Shown: positions 49,775-59,544, numbered from the stretch's first letter. The stretch is 64,000 nt of DNA from JACJYC01 sp964558465 (GCA_964558465.1 CAZLEF010000001.1:248001-312000), one strand, 5' to 3'. The notes: generated by a model from the letters alone, not told the origin. Translations and numbers: made by a program.

Positions 49775-52462
49775 ATGCGCGTCCTTCCCCCGATTTTATC
49801 ATGCGTCTTTATGATCCCGGTGATCAGCCTTTCCGGACAAAAGGGGGCGGGGGATATCTCTTCGTATTTAAAAGATGTAGAAAGACTGACCCTGCCCCCG
49901 GTCAACAATGATTCACTGCAAATAGCCTCCTTAACCGGACAAAAAACGGGCAAACCGCTCCAATTCGCCCTGGCCTTTAACGTAGACGTCACCCCGGAAA
50001 ATTACGGCAACTGGGAATTCCTGAAAAACGGAAACGCCGTCTGGCGCCTGCGGATTTTTTCAAAAGGGGCACGGTCCCTGAATCTTGGATTTTCTGAATT
50101 TGTATTACCGGAAGGAGCGGAATTCAGGCTCTATGATCCGGAAAAAAAAGAAACCCTGGGCCCGTTTCTGCCGGCCGACAATGAGACCCATCAACAGTTC
50201 TGGACCCCCATGGCGCCAGGCGAGGAGATGGTACTGGAACTGAATTTGCCGGCCGCCCGGCGGAACCGGCTTAAATTGCGTTTGAACAAAATCAATCACG
50301 ACTTTCTGGGGTTTCAACAGGTTTTATCCGGAAGTTGCAACCTGGATGTAGTTTGCGGCGCAGAAGATCAATGGAGCATAGCAGATCAATACCGGGATAT
50401 CATACAGTCGGTAGGCGCCTATAGCCTGGACGGAACCATTCTCTGCACGGGTTTTCTGGTAAACAATACCCGGCAGGACTGCCGCCCTTACTTTGTGTCG
50501 GCCAACCACTGCGGCATCAACCCCGGAAATGCCCAAAGCATGGTCGTTTACTGGAATTATCAAAACAGCCAATGCCGTCAACCCAATTCTTCCAGCAGCG
50601 GGCAGCCTGGCAACGGCTCGCTGATGACGTTTAACACCGGAGCTGTATACAAAGCCGGATATGCTGCATCCGATTTCGCGCTGGTCGAACTGGATGACCC
50701 CGTAAACCCCGCCGCCGGCGCCTTTTTTGCCGGGTGGGATGCCGGCAATGAAACTCCAACCGATACCCTGATTTGTATCCACCACCCCAATAATGAAGAA
50801 AAACGGATCAGCTTCTCATTTGCCGATGCTTTCGCAGGCATTTGGGGTGATGATCAACCCCATCCCGGCGGCAACCACCTCATCATTCCCCAATGGGATA
50901 TCGGCACAACGGAAGGCGGATCCTCCGGCGCCCCCTTGTTCAATAAAACGGGCAGGTTTGTCGGGCAATTACATGGCGGCCTCGCTGCATGCGGCAACCA
51001 GGGTTATGATTCCTTTGGTTGGTTATATTATTCCTGGCAAGGGGGAAATACGCCTTCAAGTGCTTTAAAACCCTGGCTGGATCCGGATAATACCGGAATT
51101 TCCGAACTGGCCGGCCGGAATCAAATGGCCTGTGAGGCTTTTGTAGGGGTCTCTTCTGCAGCTAGTGCATTGTGCGCCGGCGATTCGCTGTCTATATCCG
51201 TCCACCTCGGCGGCGCGTTCGGAAACGCAACATCCCTGAATTTCACCGGCCTTCCAGCCGGCCTTTCAGCCCTTCTGCCGGAGGGACCTTTTTCGGGCGG
51301 CGAAACCATAAACGTATTAGTAACCGGCGAGGCTTTGCCTCAAGCGGGGCAATACCTGCTCACCATCATTGCAAACGATGGAAACCAGGAAGCCTCCGGG
51401 TTTTTTAATTTGCATTTCGAGAACCAAATTCCGGATTCGCCCCAATTGATATGGCCCCCTGCAGGGCTGACCGGCGCTGCGCTTTACCAACAGCTAATTT
51501 GGTCAAACCCCAATGCAGCCATGGATTTTGAATGGCAGGTAGCGACCGACAGTTTCTTCCAAAACCTGGTTTATTCGGCTGCCGGCTCCCCCGATACCAT
51601 TTCCGGACAGATTGAACTCCTCCCGGAAACCGGATACTATTTCCGGGTACGCGCCGCCAATATTTGCGGGGTGGGCCCCTGGTCGGAAACCCGTTTCTTT
51701 CTGACCGGTCAATTTAATTGTTTTCAGGAAACAGCTTCGGACACCCCTGTGCTTATTTCGGAATCTGATGAAAATGTCATGGTCGAATCCCAGATTCACA
51801 TACAGACCGGCGGCCTGGTTGCGGAGGTTGCCATCGTGGATCTTGACATTGCACATGATTGGGTGGGCGATCTGAGTGCAGAACTGGTATCGCCCCAGGG
51901 CGCCGTTATAACTTTGTTTGACAGACCCGGCATTCCCGGGGATGATTTTGGCTGCGACGGTTCGGATATCCTGATCAGTTTAAATGATAATGGCGCCGAC
52001 CCGGCACTACTTGAAAGCGCCTGCAACGGATTGCCGCCCGCTGTTACAGGGGCTTACCAGGCACTCGATCCTTTTTCGAACCTGGCCGGAGAACCGGCAG
52101 ATGGAATATGGAAACTTCGGGTCAGGGATCATGCGGAAAACGACGGGGGAGAGATCCGGTCCTGGAAACTGGCATTGTGCACCCAGCCCGCTCCCACCCC
52201 AAGCAGGGATTTACCGGATTTTGAGGTGCAGGCTTTTCCCAATCCGGCATCAAAATCGTTTCATATACGGGTGGACCGGCCACGTTCCGACCCATGGATT
52301 GCAGAAATTAAGGATTCTCTGGGCAGATTCCGGATGGGGTCGGTCCTGGAGGCAGGACAATCCCAGATAACCTTTGATGTGGCCGCTCTCCCGCCGGGCG
52401 CCTATTGGTTCACTTTAAGGGGGGCAGGAGGGCAAAAAGCCTGGAAATTAATTAAAATATAA
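49775..52462 (+). CDS. T9SS-exported trypsin-like serine endopeptidase with P-domain
   Basis: 895 residues from the ATG at 49775; a TTG at 49709 is rejected. Signal peptide (ILSCVFMIPVISLSGQ). A propeptide region (about 25-170) precedes a lysyl-endopeptidase-like protease with paired Cys (SCNLDVVC, CTGFLVNN) and the triad His in SANHCGINP, Asp in ASDFALVELDDP and Ser in TTEGGSSGAPLFNK. Fibronectin-like and putative beta domains follow, then a proprotein-convertase P-domain (VDLDIAHDWVGDLSAELVSP ... GIWKLRVRDHAENDGG), then a type A sorting domain (AFPNPASKSFHIRV ... LPPGAYWFTL). Secreted protein degradation is the likely role. Confidence 0.93.
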   Translation: MRVLPPILSCVFMIPVISLSGQKGAGDISSYLKDVERLTLPPVNNDSLQIASLTGQKTGKPLQFALAFNVDVTPENYGNWEFLKNGNAVWRLRIFSKGARSLNLGFSEFVLPEGAEFRLYDPEKKETLGPFLPADNETHQQFWTPMAPGEEMVLELNLPAARRNRLKLRLNKINHDFLGFQQVLSGSCNLDVVCGAEDQWSIADQYRDIIQSVGAYSLDGTILCTGFLVNNTRQDCRPYFVSANHCGINPGNAQSMVVYWNYQNSQCRQPNSSSSGQPGNGSLMTFNTGAVYKAGYAASDFALVELDDPVNPAAGAFFAGWDAGNETPTDTLICIHHPNNEEKRISFSFADAFAGIWGDDQPHPGGNHLIIPQWDIGTTEGGSSGAPLFNKTGRFVGQLHGGLAACGNQGYDSFGWLYYSWQGGNTPSSALKPWLDPDNTGISELAGRNQMACEAFVGVSSAASALCAGDSLSISVHLGGAFGNATSLNFTGLPAGLSALLPEGPFSGGETINVLVTGEALPQAGQYLLTIIANDGNQEASGFFNLHFENQIPDSPQLIWPPAGLTGAALYQQLIWSNPNAAMDFEWQVATDSFFQNLVYSAAGSPDTISGQIELLPETGYYFRVRAANICGVGPWSETRFFLTGQFNCFQETASDTPVLISESDENVMVESQIHIQTGGLVAEVAIVDLDIAHDWVGDLSAELVSPQGAVITLFDRPGIPGDDFGCDGSDILISLNDNGADPALLESACNGLPPAVTGAYQALDPFSNLAGEPADGIWKLRVRDHAENDGGEIRSWKLALCTQPAPTPSRDLPDFEVQAFPNPASKSFHIRVDRPRSDPWIAEIKDSLGRFRMGSVLEAGQSQITFDVAALPPGAYWFTLRGAGGQKAWKLIKI

Positions 52463-52513
52463 ACGATAAAATCGTTTAATTTGCTTTTTGATAGCATTTA
52501 ACTAATTGGCGCT

Positions 52514-53449
52514 ATGCGGTCACTGTATCTGATTCCACTTGTTTTTTTGTTTTCAGGCCTGACAAGGCAGGCATTCACACAACCCTCTCCTCTAAACAAG
52601 GAAACCATCACCATTCCTGGAACCGACCGGGCATTTGAAATGGTGCTGGTTCCCGGTGGAGCCCTCGTTTTTTCGGAAAATGAACAAAAAGCGGAGATCC
52701 GGGTGTCTGCTTTTTGGATCGGGACCCATGAGGTAACCCACGATGAGTACCGGCATTTCCAATTCCGGGACAATGACACGGATGAAAGTAAGTGGATGGA
52801 AGGGCAATTTGATGCAGATGCGATCGCCCGGCCGACACCGCCTTATCTGGATCTGACCTATGGGATGGGTACCCGAGGCGGGTTCCCGGAAGTGAATATG
52901 ACCCAGCAGGCCGCCTTGCGTTATTGCCAATGGTTGTACCAGAAAACCGGCATTTTTTTCAGGCTGCCGACAGAGGCGGAGTGGGAATTCGCCTGCAGGG
53001 CCGGGGGCGACGGGCAGGTAGAAAACCTCAGCGACCACGCCTGGTTCTACGACAACGCAGAAGAGCGTTATCATATCGTGGGGCAAAAACAACCGAATAC
53101 ATGGGGGATTTACGATATGTTGGGCAATGTAGCCGAATGGACGCTGGATCAGTACAAACCCAGCTATCTTGAATCGATCGGGACCGGAACCGAAAACCCC
53201 TGGCTAAAACCGGAAAGTAAACACTCCCGTACGGTCAAAGGCGGGTCATATGATTCCTTTGCTGCAGAATGCACCTGCAGCGGCCGTTTAAAATCAGCGC
53301 CGAAATGGCAGGCAAGGGATCCGCAAATCCCCAAAAGTATCTGGTGGAATGTAGATGCGCCCTTCATCGGATTCAGATTACTCCGGCCGACTGAACAACC
53401 GCCCCATGCGGAAATTGAAGCTTTTTTTAAGGAAGCCATTAAAGATTGA
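52514..53449 (+). CDS. Exported formylglycine-generating-enzyme-like (FGE-sulfatase domain) protein
   Basis: 311 residues with a signal peptide (LYLIPLVFLFSGLTRQAF). The FGE/SUMF1 C-lectin-like fold is shown by VLVPGGALVFSENE, FWIGTHEVTHDEYRHF, RLPTEAEWEFACRAGG, GIYDMLGNVAEWTLD, VKGGSYDS and FIGFRLLRP. The catalytic Cys pair of true formylglycine enzymes is not evident; ECTCSGR is in a different place. Many such proteins in this phylum are structural (GldK/GldJ-like). It is followed after 15 nt by a Tat-exported Gfo/Idh protein and is probably co-transcribed with it. Confidence 0.88.
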   Translation: MRSLYLIPLVFLFSGLTRQAFTQPSPLNKETITIPGTDRAFEMVLVPGGALVFSENEQKAEIRVSAFWIGTHEVTHDEYRHFQFRDNDTDESKWMEGQFDADAIARPTPPYLDLTYGMGTRGGFPEVNMTQQAALRYCQWLYQKTGIFFRLPTEAEWEFACRAGGDGQVENLSDHAWFYDNAEERYHIVGQKQPNTWGIYDMLGNVAEWTLDQYKPSYLESIGTGTENPWLKPESKHSRTVKGGSYDSFAAECTCSGRLKSAPKWQARDPQIPKSIWWNVDAPFIGFRLLRPTEQPPHAEIEAFFKEAIKD

Positions 53450-53464
53450 TAAAACATTAAAACA

Positions 53465-54796
53465 ATGAAAAAACGGAATACCAACAAGATGGACCGGCGG
53501 ACCTTTGTGCTGCAGTCCGGTCTTGCAGCAGGCGGCCTGATGCTGGCGCCTTCTATTTTGAGCGCCAAGGCGCATATCGACGGCGCCGACGTTATCCGGG
53601 TCGGTTTGATCGGCTGCGGCGGCAGAGGTACGGGCGCCGCCGTTCAGGCATTGGCCACAGCCCAAAATGTGAAGCTGGTTGCCATGGCCGACGCCTTCCG
53701 CTTCAGGCTGGATTCGAGTTATAAAGAAATTCAGACCGAACTGGGTAATAACGAGATCGATATGGCCAGGCTCGCCGTCCCCGAAGAGCACAAATTTACG
53801 GGTTTCGACGGCTACCAAAAAGTAATCCCGCTTTGCGATGTGGTTATTCTGGCCTCTCCGCCGGGTTTCCGGCCGATCCATTTTGAAGCGGCTGTCCAGG
53901 CAGGCAAACATGTATTTATGGAAAAGCCGGTAGCCGTCGACGCGCCGGGGGTGCGCCAGGTCCTGAAAGCCGCTGAAATGGCCAAACAAAAGAAACTCAA
54001 TGTGGTAGTCGGGCTCCAGCGCCGGTATCAAAAAATATACCAGGGATGGGTCGACATGCTTCAGAACGGCGTTATCGGGGACATCACCGCATCCTACGTC
54101 TACTGGAACAGCGAAGGCGTTTGGGTGCGCGACCGGGAGCCGGGTATGACAGAAATGGAATACCAGGTGCACAACTGGTATTATTTCAACTGGCTTTGCG
54201 GCGACCATATCACCGAACAGCATATTCACAACCTCGACGTCGGCAACTGGGTGAAACAGGCTTATCCGGTAAAAGCCCTCGGTATGGGCGGACGCCGGGC
54301 CCGCACAGGAAAAGAGCATGGCGAGATCTTCGACCACCACTTTGTTGAATATGAATATGCCGACGGAAGCCGGATGCTCAGCCAGTGCATGCACTGGAAC
54401 GGGTGCAGGACCCAGGTGACGGAAGGATTCCAGGGCACAAACGGCTCCGCGCCAAAACCGGGGGTAATCCTGACTTCATCCGGCTACCCCATTCTCAGTT
54501 ATGATGATCGCAAAGACCCCAATCCTTACCAGGTGGAACACGATGTGCTTTTTGAAGCGGTCGCCAAAGGGGATTACAAATTTTCGGATGCCGAAAATGC
54601 TGCAAAAAGTTCAATGACCTCCATTTTGGGCAGGATGGCAACTTACAGCGGCCAGATCATTACCTGGGACGAGGCCCTTAAATCGGACCTGAGCCTGGCG
54701 CCTAAAAAATACGACTGGCAGGCTGATCCGCCCGTAATGCCGGGTAAAGACGGGTACTATCCGGTCGCAGTGCCCGGGGTTACCAAGGTGTTATAA
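53465..54796 (+). CDS. Tat-exported Gfo/Idh/MocA-family oxidoreductase
   Basis: 443 residues. The N-terminus has MDRRTFVLQSGLAAGGLMLA, a twin-arginine signal. The Rossmann motif VGLIGCGGRGTGAAVQAL binds NAD(P), and the EKPVAVDAPGVRQVL segment carries the EKP signature of the family. The C-terminal part (VGLQRRYQKIYQGWVDMLQN, NWYYFNWLCGDHITEQHIHN) resembles glycosidases or dehydrogenases of the secreted Gfo/Idh subgroup in Bacteroidota and Planctomycetes, which often process sugars or cyclitols. The FGE-like gene is immediately upstream. Substrate unknown. Confidence 0.92.
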   Translation: MKKRNTNKMDRRTFVLQSGLAAGGLMLAPSILSAKAHIDGADVIRVGLIGCGGRGTGAAVQALATAQNVKLVAMADAFRFRLDSSYKEIQTELGNNEIDMARLAVPEEHKFTGFDGYQKVIPLCDVVILASPPGFRPIHFEAAVQAGKHVFMEKPVAVDAPGVRQVLKAAEMAKQKKLNVVVGLQRRYQKIYQGWVDMLQNGVIGDITASYVYWNSEGVWVRDREPGMTEMEYQVHNWYYFNWLCGDHITEQHIHNLDVGNWVKQAYPVKALGMGGRRARTGKEHGEIFDHHFVEYEYADGSRMLSQCMHWNGCRTQVTEGFQGTNGSAPKPGVILTSSGYPILSYDDRKDPNPYQVEHDVLFEAVAKGDYKFSDAENAAKSSMTSILGRMATYSGQIITWDEALKSDLSLAPKKYDWQADPPVMPGKDGYYPVAVPGVTKVL

Positions 54797-54804
54797 AAAA
54801 AGTC

Positions 54805-55818
54805 TCACCGCCGTTTTTCCCATTCCCAGGCGGTATGCATAATTTCTTCAATGGTCCGGGTGGGATGCCAGCCAAGCCGCTTTTCGGAGCGGTCTTTGTT
54901 GGCATACACCTCGACCACATCTCCAGGCCGACGCGGGCCGATCCGGTATTTCAGTTTTTGCCCGGTAACCGTTTCAAAAGCCTGGATGGCCTCCAGAACC
55001 GTTACCCCCCGGCCTGTCCCCAGATTAAAGGTTTCGCAGTTCCGTTCCTGCCGGTTATCCAGCAGATACTGGAGTGCCCTGGTGTGTGCATTGGCCAGAT
55101 CCATGACATGGATAAAATCCCGGACACAGCTCCCGTCCCGGGTAGGGTAATCGTTGCCAAAAACCACCATTCCGGCCCTTTTCCCAATAGCTGTTTCCGT
55201 GATGACCGGTACAAGGTTCGACGCCGGATTGGAAGGCGCCTCGCCGATCAGGATGCTCTCATGCGCCCCGGCCGGATTGAAATACCGCAATAAAATGCCA
55301 TTGTGGGCGGGGTGAACGCGTGTAAAATCGCGGATGATCTCTTCGCCCATTTGTTTGGTGCGCGCGTAAGGCGATTCAGCTTCCTGCAAAGGCGTCTCTT
55401 CCGTTACCGGGAGTTCTTTGGAATTCCCGTAAACCGAACAGGAGGATGAAAAGATCAGATGGGCGATCCCGAAGGTTTCCATGCCATCCAGGATGTTTAA
55501 CAAACTGTTGAGGTTGTTGCGATAATACCGGACGGGCTGTTCAACGGATTCACCCACCAGCTTCAAAGCGGCAAAATGGACAATGCCGCAAAAATCCGGA
55601 TGATCTTCGAATAACTGCCGGGTGGCGCGGGAATCGCACAGATCAAGGTTATAATTCACAATTTCCTTTCCGGTTATTTTCCGGATCCCTTCCATCGCAG
55701 ATCCGTCGGAGTTGCTGAGGTTGTCGGCCGAAACAACCGAAAATCCATGATCCAGCAGATCAACGATGGTATGGCTGCCGATAAAGCCGCAACCGCCTGT
55801 AACCAACACTTTTTTCAT
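54805..55818 (-). CDS. galE: UDP-glucose 4-epimerase
   Basis: 337 residues from the ATG at 55818 (MKKVLVTGGCGFIGSHTI); a longer upstream start is only noise. Interconverts UDP-glucose and UDP-galactose for the Leloir pathway and surface glycans. The GxxGxxG motif, the catalytic S-x24-Y-x3-K pattern (SSSCSVYG then YARTKQMGEEI), and NYFNPAGAH-like RYFNPAGAHES are present, with the substrate-binding LGTGRGVTVLEAI. Its promoter (TACCTTTG) lies at 55836-55843; the GntP gene is divergent. Confidence 0.96.
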   Translation of the reverse strand: MKKVLVTGGCGFIGSHTIVDLLDHGFSVVSADNLSNSDGSAMEGIRKITGKEIVNYNLDLCDSRATRQLFEDHPDFCGIVHFAALKLVGESVEQPVRYYRNNLNSLLNILDGMETFGIAHLIFSSSCSVYGNSKELPVTEETPLQEAESPYARTKQMGEEIIRDFTRVHPAHNGILLRYFNPAGAHESILIGEAPSNPASNLVPVITETAIGKRAGMVVFGNDYPTRDGSCVRDFIHVMDLANAHTRALQYLLDNRQERNCETFNLGTGRGVTVLEAIQAFETVTGQKLKYRIGPRRPGDVVEVYANKDRSEKRLGWHPTRTIEEIMHTAWEWEKRR

Positions 55819-55835
55819 CTTATACAATTGAGGAA

Positions 55836-55843
55836 CAAAGGTA
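55836..55843 (-). promoter_or_regulatory. -7 element TACCTTTG for galE
   Basis: Perfect TAnnTTTG on the minus strand, 17 nt before the ATG at 55818. The shared divergent region to the permease gene is 147 bp. Confidence 0.55.
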
Positions 55844-55965
55844 ACAAAGCATTCAGGAATGAAAGACAGCGGATTAAACAAGATAAAAGCGTTAATATTG
55901 CAAACGCATGTCTGAAAGCCCCGTAAACAAAGATAACCGATACCCAACCACAAAACGGAAAAGCC

Positions 55966-57300
55966 GTGACGATTCTATTATTAATACTGTCCATTCTGGC
56001 TATTATTGTTTTGAGCACCCGGTTCAACCTGCATCCCTTCCTCTCACTTTTGCTGGTGAGTATTGCCTACGGATTATTGGTTGGCATGCCTGGGGATGCC
56101 ATCATCCATGCGGTCAACAATGGATTTGGGGAAACCTTGGGCAAAATAGGGCTCGTTATTGTACTTGGCGTGATCATCGGGGTTTTCCTTGAACATTCGG
56201 GCGGCGCCTTCAAAATTGCCGAAACGGTCTTAAAAGTCATCGGAAAAAAAAGAGTTACGCCCGCCATGGGAATCATCGGATACTTCGTCTCCATCCCGGT
56301 TTTTGCAGATAGCGGCTTCATTATTTTAAATCCATTAAACAAGAGCCTGTGCAAAAAAGCCGGGATCTCCCTGACCGGCCCCGCGATTGCGCTCGGCCTC
56401 GGGCTGATGATCACGCATACCCTGGTGCCTCCCACCCCCGGCCCGGTTGCAGCAGCCGGCATACTGAAGGCAGACCTTGGCCTGGTTTTGCTTTGGGGGC
56501 TGATCGTTGGCGCCCTGACATTAATCGTATCCATTCTTTTTGCAAAGGGGTACGCTGCCCGTACCTGGATTGATCCGGGGCCTGTCGGCGGGGAAAACGA
56601 AATCACCGGCAACTTGAAACGCAAGCCCTCCGTATCGCTTTCTTTTTTACCGATTCTGGTCCCCATTCTGCTGATCATCTTAAAATCGGTGGTAGAAATT
56701 CAATTCCCCGGATGGGTGGAAAGCCGGGCCGGGAAGTTCATTTCCTTTATCGGGTCGCCGGTCATTGCCCTGATCATCGGCATGTTCCTGGCTTTTTTCC
56801 TTCCCGGGCGCCTCGACAAAAATATGCTTTCTACCACGGGGTGGGTAGGGCAAGCGCTAAAAGATACCGCTACCATTCTTCTGGTGACCGGCGCCGGCGG
56901 CATATTTGGTAAAATCCTGCAGGAATCGGGGATCGCCGATCAACTGGCCGGATTATTATCGGGGGCAAGCCTGGGCATCTGGCTGCCGTTTATTTTATCC
57001 GCAGCCATTAAAACCGCACAGGGTTCTTCAACCGTGGCGATGATCACTGCGGCTTCCATCATTGCGCCCTTGATAGAACCCTTGGGATTTTCCGGCGACG
57101 TTGAGAAAGCCCTGGCCGTCATCTCGATCGGGGCTGGTTCGATGGTGTTTTCGCATGCCAATGACAGTTTGTTCTGGGTCCTGACCCAGTTGAGCGGCAT
57201 GGATATCCGGACGGGCTACCGGCTTTGGAGTCTCGGCACTTTGGTTACCGGCCTTGCTGCTGCCATCATTCTTTCCTTGTTCTACCTGATATTGGTTTAA
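55966..57300 (+). CDS. GntP-family gluconate/organic-acid:H+ symporter
   Basis: 444 residues starting with a GTG at 55966 (VTILLLILSIL); no in-frame ATG offers a complete first helix. About 12-14 hydrophobic segments are visible. Family markers: FVSIPVFADSGFIILNPL, the TLVPPTPGPVAAAGIL loop, GIFGKILQESGIADQLA and HANDSLFWVLTQLSGM, all typical of GntP/GntT. It imports gluconate or a related acid with protons. No kinase or regulator gene is beside it. A near-consensus -7 (TAATATTG, about 55892) precedes it. Confidence 0.92.
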   Translation: MTILLLILSILAIIVLSTRFNLHPFLSLLLVSIAYGLLVGMPGDAIIHAVNNGFGETLGKIGLVIVLGVIIGVFLEHSGGAFKIAETVLKVIGKKRVTPAMGIIGYFVSIPVFADSGFIILNPLNKSLCKKAGISLTGPAIALGLGLMITHTLVPPTPGPVAAAGILKADLGLVLLWGLIVGALTLIVSILFAKGYAARTWIDPGPVGGENEITGNLKRKPSVSLSFLPILVPILLIILKSVVEIQFPGWVESRAGKFISFIGSPVIALIIGMFLAFFLPGRLDKNMLSTTGWVGQALKDTATILLVTGAGGIFGKILQESGIADQLAGLLSGASLGIWLPFILSAAIKTAQGSSTVAMITAASIIAPLIEPLGFSGDVEKALAVISIGAGSMVFSHANDSLFWVLTQLSGMDIRTGYRLWSLGTLVTGLAAAIILSLFYLILV

Positions 57301-57302
57301 CA

Positions 57303-57836
57303 CTAAACCAACTCATAAATATCTTTCAGATTTCTGCCGAGGCCATTGTAGTCGAGACCATAACCCACCACAAACTTTGAAGGGATATCAAAACCCCTGA
57401 AATCTACCCGGATATCGTATTCCATAGCATCGGGTTTCACAAGAAGTGCGGCAATCGCTGCGGACGCAGGTTTGAGGGCATGCAGTTCGGGCAAAAAACG
57501 GTGCATAGTCAACCCCGAATCAATAATATCCTCCACAATGATAACATGGCGCCCTTCGAGGTTGCTTTCAAGGCCGATCCGTGTGACGACATCTCCGCTG
57601 GACCCCGTCCCCGAATAGGAGGACAGTTTGATAAAACTCAGTTCGCAATCAAAATTGCACGTCCGCAGCAGGTCGGCGGCAAAGATAAACGCACCGTTCA
57701 GGACACCCAGGAAGATCGGGCGTTTGCCTGCGTAAATATCCTCCAGTTCCCGCCCCAGTTCCCCCACCCGCCGGCGTATGTCGGATTCATTGAGGAACGG
57801 TCTGAAATGTAAATCGGATAATTTAATCTGATCCAT
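57303..57836 (-). CDS. hpt: Hypoxanthine phosphoribosyltransferase
   Basis: 177 residues. Converts hypoxanthine/guanine and PRPP to IMP/GMP in purine salvage. The PRPP motif is VIIVEDIIDSGLTM, the flexible loop SFIKLSSYSGTGSSG is present, and the base-specificity region near the C-terminus reads KFVVGYGLDYNGLGRN. It starts 2 nt after the stop of the M28 peptidase gene, so the two are one transcript and probably translationally coupled. Its stop is 2 nt from the end of the convergent permease gene. Confidence 0.96.
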   Translation of the reverse strand: MDQIKLSDLHFRPFLNESDIRRRVGELGRELEDIYAGKRPIFLGVLNGAFIFAADLLRTCNFDCELSFIKLSSYSGTGSSGDVVTRIGLESNLEGRHVIIVEDIIDSGLTMHRFLPELHALKPASAAIAALLVKPDAMEYDIRVDFRGFDIPSKFVVGYGLDYNGLGRNLKDIYELV

Positions 57837-57838
57837 AT

Positions 57839-59302
57839 TTAATCCAGGCCATATTTATCCAATAAAAAGATCAGGGCAGCCATAGCGGCCGTCCCCATTT
57901 CCAACTCCCGTTTATTGACCGTTTCCAGGCGATCCGTAGCAGCATGGTGATAGTCGAAATAACGCTGTGAATCCGGGTAAAAACCGATCAACATGCCTTT
58001 TTGAGATTTCAGCGGGCCGATATCTGCTCCCGAACCGCCTTTGGCCAAAGAAAGGCCATAGGGTTCGAGCAACGGCAGCCAGGAATAAATCTTTTTGAAC
58101 TTTTCAGCAAACACCGACTCTTCGGCGTCAAAGGTAAATCCTCGTGGGGTAAACCCACCCCGGTCCGATTCGATGGCTGCCAGGTGAAACTCGCCGGCCT
58201 TGTCGGATGCCGCCTTATAGGCCAGACCGCCGGCCAACCCATTTTCTTCATTCATGAATAAAACACAGCGGATCGTTTTTTTGGGCCGGTAATTCAGGCG
58301 TTTCAATACCTGTAATACAGCCATCGACTGGACGCAGCCGGCGCCGTCGTCATGAGCGCCCTCCCCGATATCCCAGGAATCCAGATGCCCCCCGACTGCA
58401 ATGATCTGATCGGGTTGTTCGCTGCCCCGGATCTCTCCGATCACATTGTAGGAAAGCTGCGGGGGAAACAGGGTGCAATTACTTTCCATAAATACCCTGA
58501 CAGGGCCATCTTTCAACAGATCTCCCAGTAGTTCCGCGTCCTCCGTACTGATCGCCATGGCTGGTATTTTGGGATATGCCGGGTCATAAGCCAGGCTGCC
58601 GGTATGGGGATTGCCGTCGATCAATGTGGTCATGGAGCGCACCAGGACCCCCAGGGCGCCATAACGGGCTGCGCGGGAAGCTCCGGCGCCCCGCTGGTCC
58701 ACAGCGCCGCCGTATGCACTGAATGTATTGATTTCCCGTGGATTCATTGGGCGGTTAAAAAAAACAATTTTACCTGCAATACCCGCTTCCCCAAGCTCGT
58801 CTACTTCATCCAGGCTATGCACTTCCACAGCTTCTGCTGTAAACCCTCCTGGTGGGGCGCCCACGCTGTTGCCCAATGCAACCGCACGCAAATCGAAACT
58901 TCCGAGCTTATGGGAGCCTATGACCCGCACCCGTTCTTTATCGCCTCGCACCCAATGGGGCGCCATACAAGGTTGCAGCCAAACGGAATCCAGCCCCAGG
59001 GTATCCAACATCTGACGGGTGTATTCTACTGCAGCCGAAGCCTGGGGCGAACCTGCCAGCCGTCCGCCAATGCGTTTACACAAAAAGGTCAGCCAATCGT
59101 ACGCCGCACAATCCGTCAGCGTCTGATCATAAATTTTGCGGATATAAAGCGCGTCGGTCTCCTGCCGGTCCTGCCCGTATACGAGCTCCGGTGAAACACC
59201 CAACACCAGCAGGGCCAATACCACCCCCAATCCTCTTGAATGCCGGTTTGACTGTCTTTGGACCAGTTTTTTGGCCGGCGCCTCAAAAAAAAGTTCGTTC
59301 AT
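57839..59302 (-). CDS. Secreted M28-family zinc aminopeptidase
   Basis: 487 residues. A signal sequence lies unusually far in (about residues 24-43, GLGVVLALLVLGVSPELVYG) after a polar, basic N-terminus. A PA-like insert (ITFSAYGGAVDQRGAGASRA-type region, about 180-270) precedes the M28 catalytic domain: His in GGHLDSWDIG, Asp in HDDGAGC, Glu pair in FMNEENGLAGG, Asp in AIESDRGG and His in YFDYHHAATD. All five zinc ligands and the catalytic Glu are intact. It should release amino acids from peptides outside the inner membrane. Upstream, a near-consensus -7 lies at 59324-59331. Followed directly by hpt. Confidence 0.94.
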   Translation of the reverse strand: MNELFFEAPAKKLVQRQSNRHSRGLGVVLALLVLGVSPELVYGQDRQETDALYIRKIYDQTLTDCAAYDWLTFLCKRIGGRLAGSPQASAAVEYTRQMLDTLGLDSVWLQPCMAPHWVRGDKERVRVIGSHKLGSFDLRAVALGNSVGAPPGGFTAEAVEVHSLDEVDELGEAGIAGKIVFFNRPMNPREINTFSAYGGAVDQRGAGASRAARYGALGVLVRSMTTLIDGNPHTGSLAYDPAYPKIPAMAISTEDAELLGDLLKDGPVRVFMESNCTLFPPQLSYNVIGEIRGSEQPDQIIAVGGHLDSWDIGEGAHDDGAGCVQSMAVLQVLKRLNYRPKKTIRCVLFMNEENGLAGGLAYKAASDKAGEFHLAAIESDRGGFTPRGFTFDAEESVFAEKFKKIYSWLPLLEPYGLSLAKGGSGADIGPLKSQKGMLIGFYPDSQRYFDYHHAATDRLETVNKRELEMGTAAMAALIFLLDKYGLD

Positions 59303-59505
59303 GATCGATTACATGCTTTAAAAAGTTCAAAATAAACTTTCAGGTGACAATTTTAAAATTTCAAAAAAACGCAAAATCATGTTGTATGGATTTCAGAATG
59401 CCGGTATTTTGTTCTGATATAAAAAAACGTTCTTCTGGCTCGAAATCTGAAAAACGATAGTGGTTCAAAAAAAATTCAAAAAAAATCACTTTTTTCTGCT
59501 TCAAG
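59303..59505. other. AT-rich leader region between the M28 gene and the ncRNA promoter
   Basis: Part of a 362-bp stretch without a protein gene. It is strongly AT-rich with A tracts (AAAAAAAATTCAAAAAAAAT near 59467) and nothing recognisable other than the probable M28 promoter close to 59330. Confidence 0.4.
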
Positions 59506-59538
59506 TTGAACAAGTTTGGAACTTTTTTAATAATTTTG
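59506..59538 (+). promoter_or_regulatory. Plus-strand promoter TTG-N22-TAATTTTG with no plus-strand gene downstream
   Basis: TTG (59506-59508), 22 nt, then a perfect -7 TAATTTTG (59531-59538). Immediately after it is a small palindrome ATTGTAAA-T-TTTACAAT (59541-59557) at the expected transcription start, which could be an operator. The next plus-strand signal is the terminator at 59632. Confidence 0.55.
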
Positions 59539-59544
59539 TAATTG

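Noticed and set aside
53378..54394. Minus-strand ORF of 338 codons
   Set aside because: Antisense to the Gfo/Idh gene; no start signals or family.
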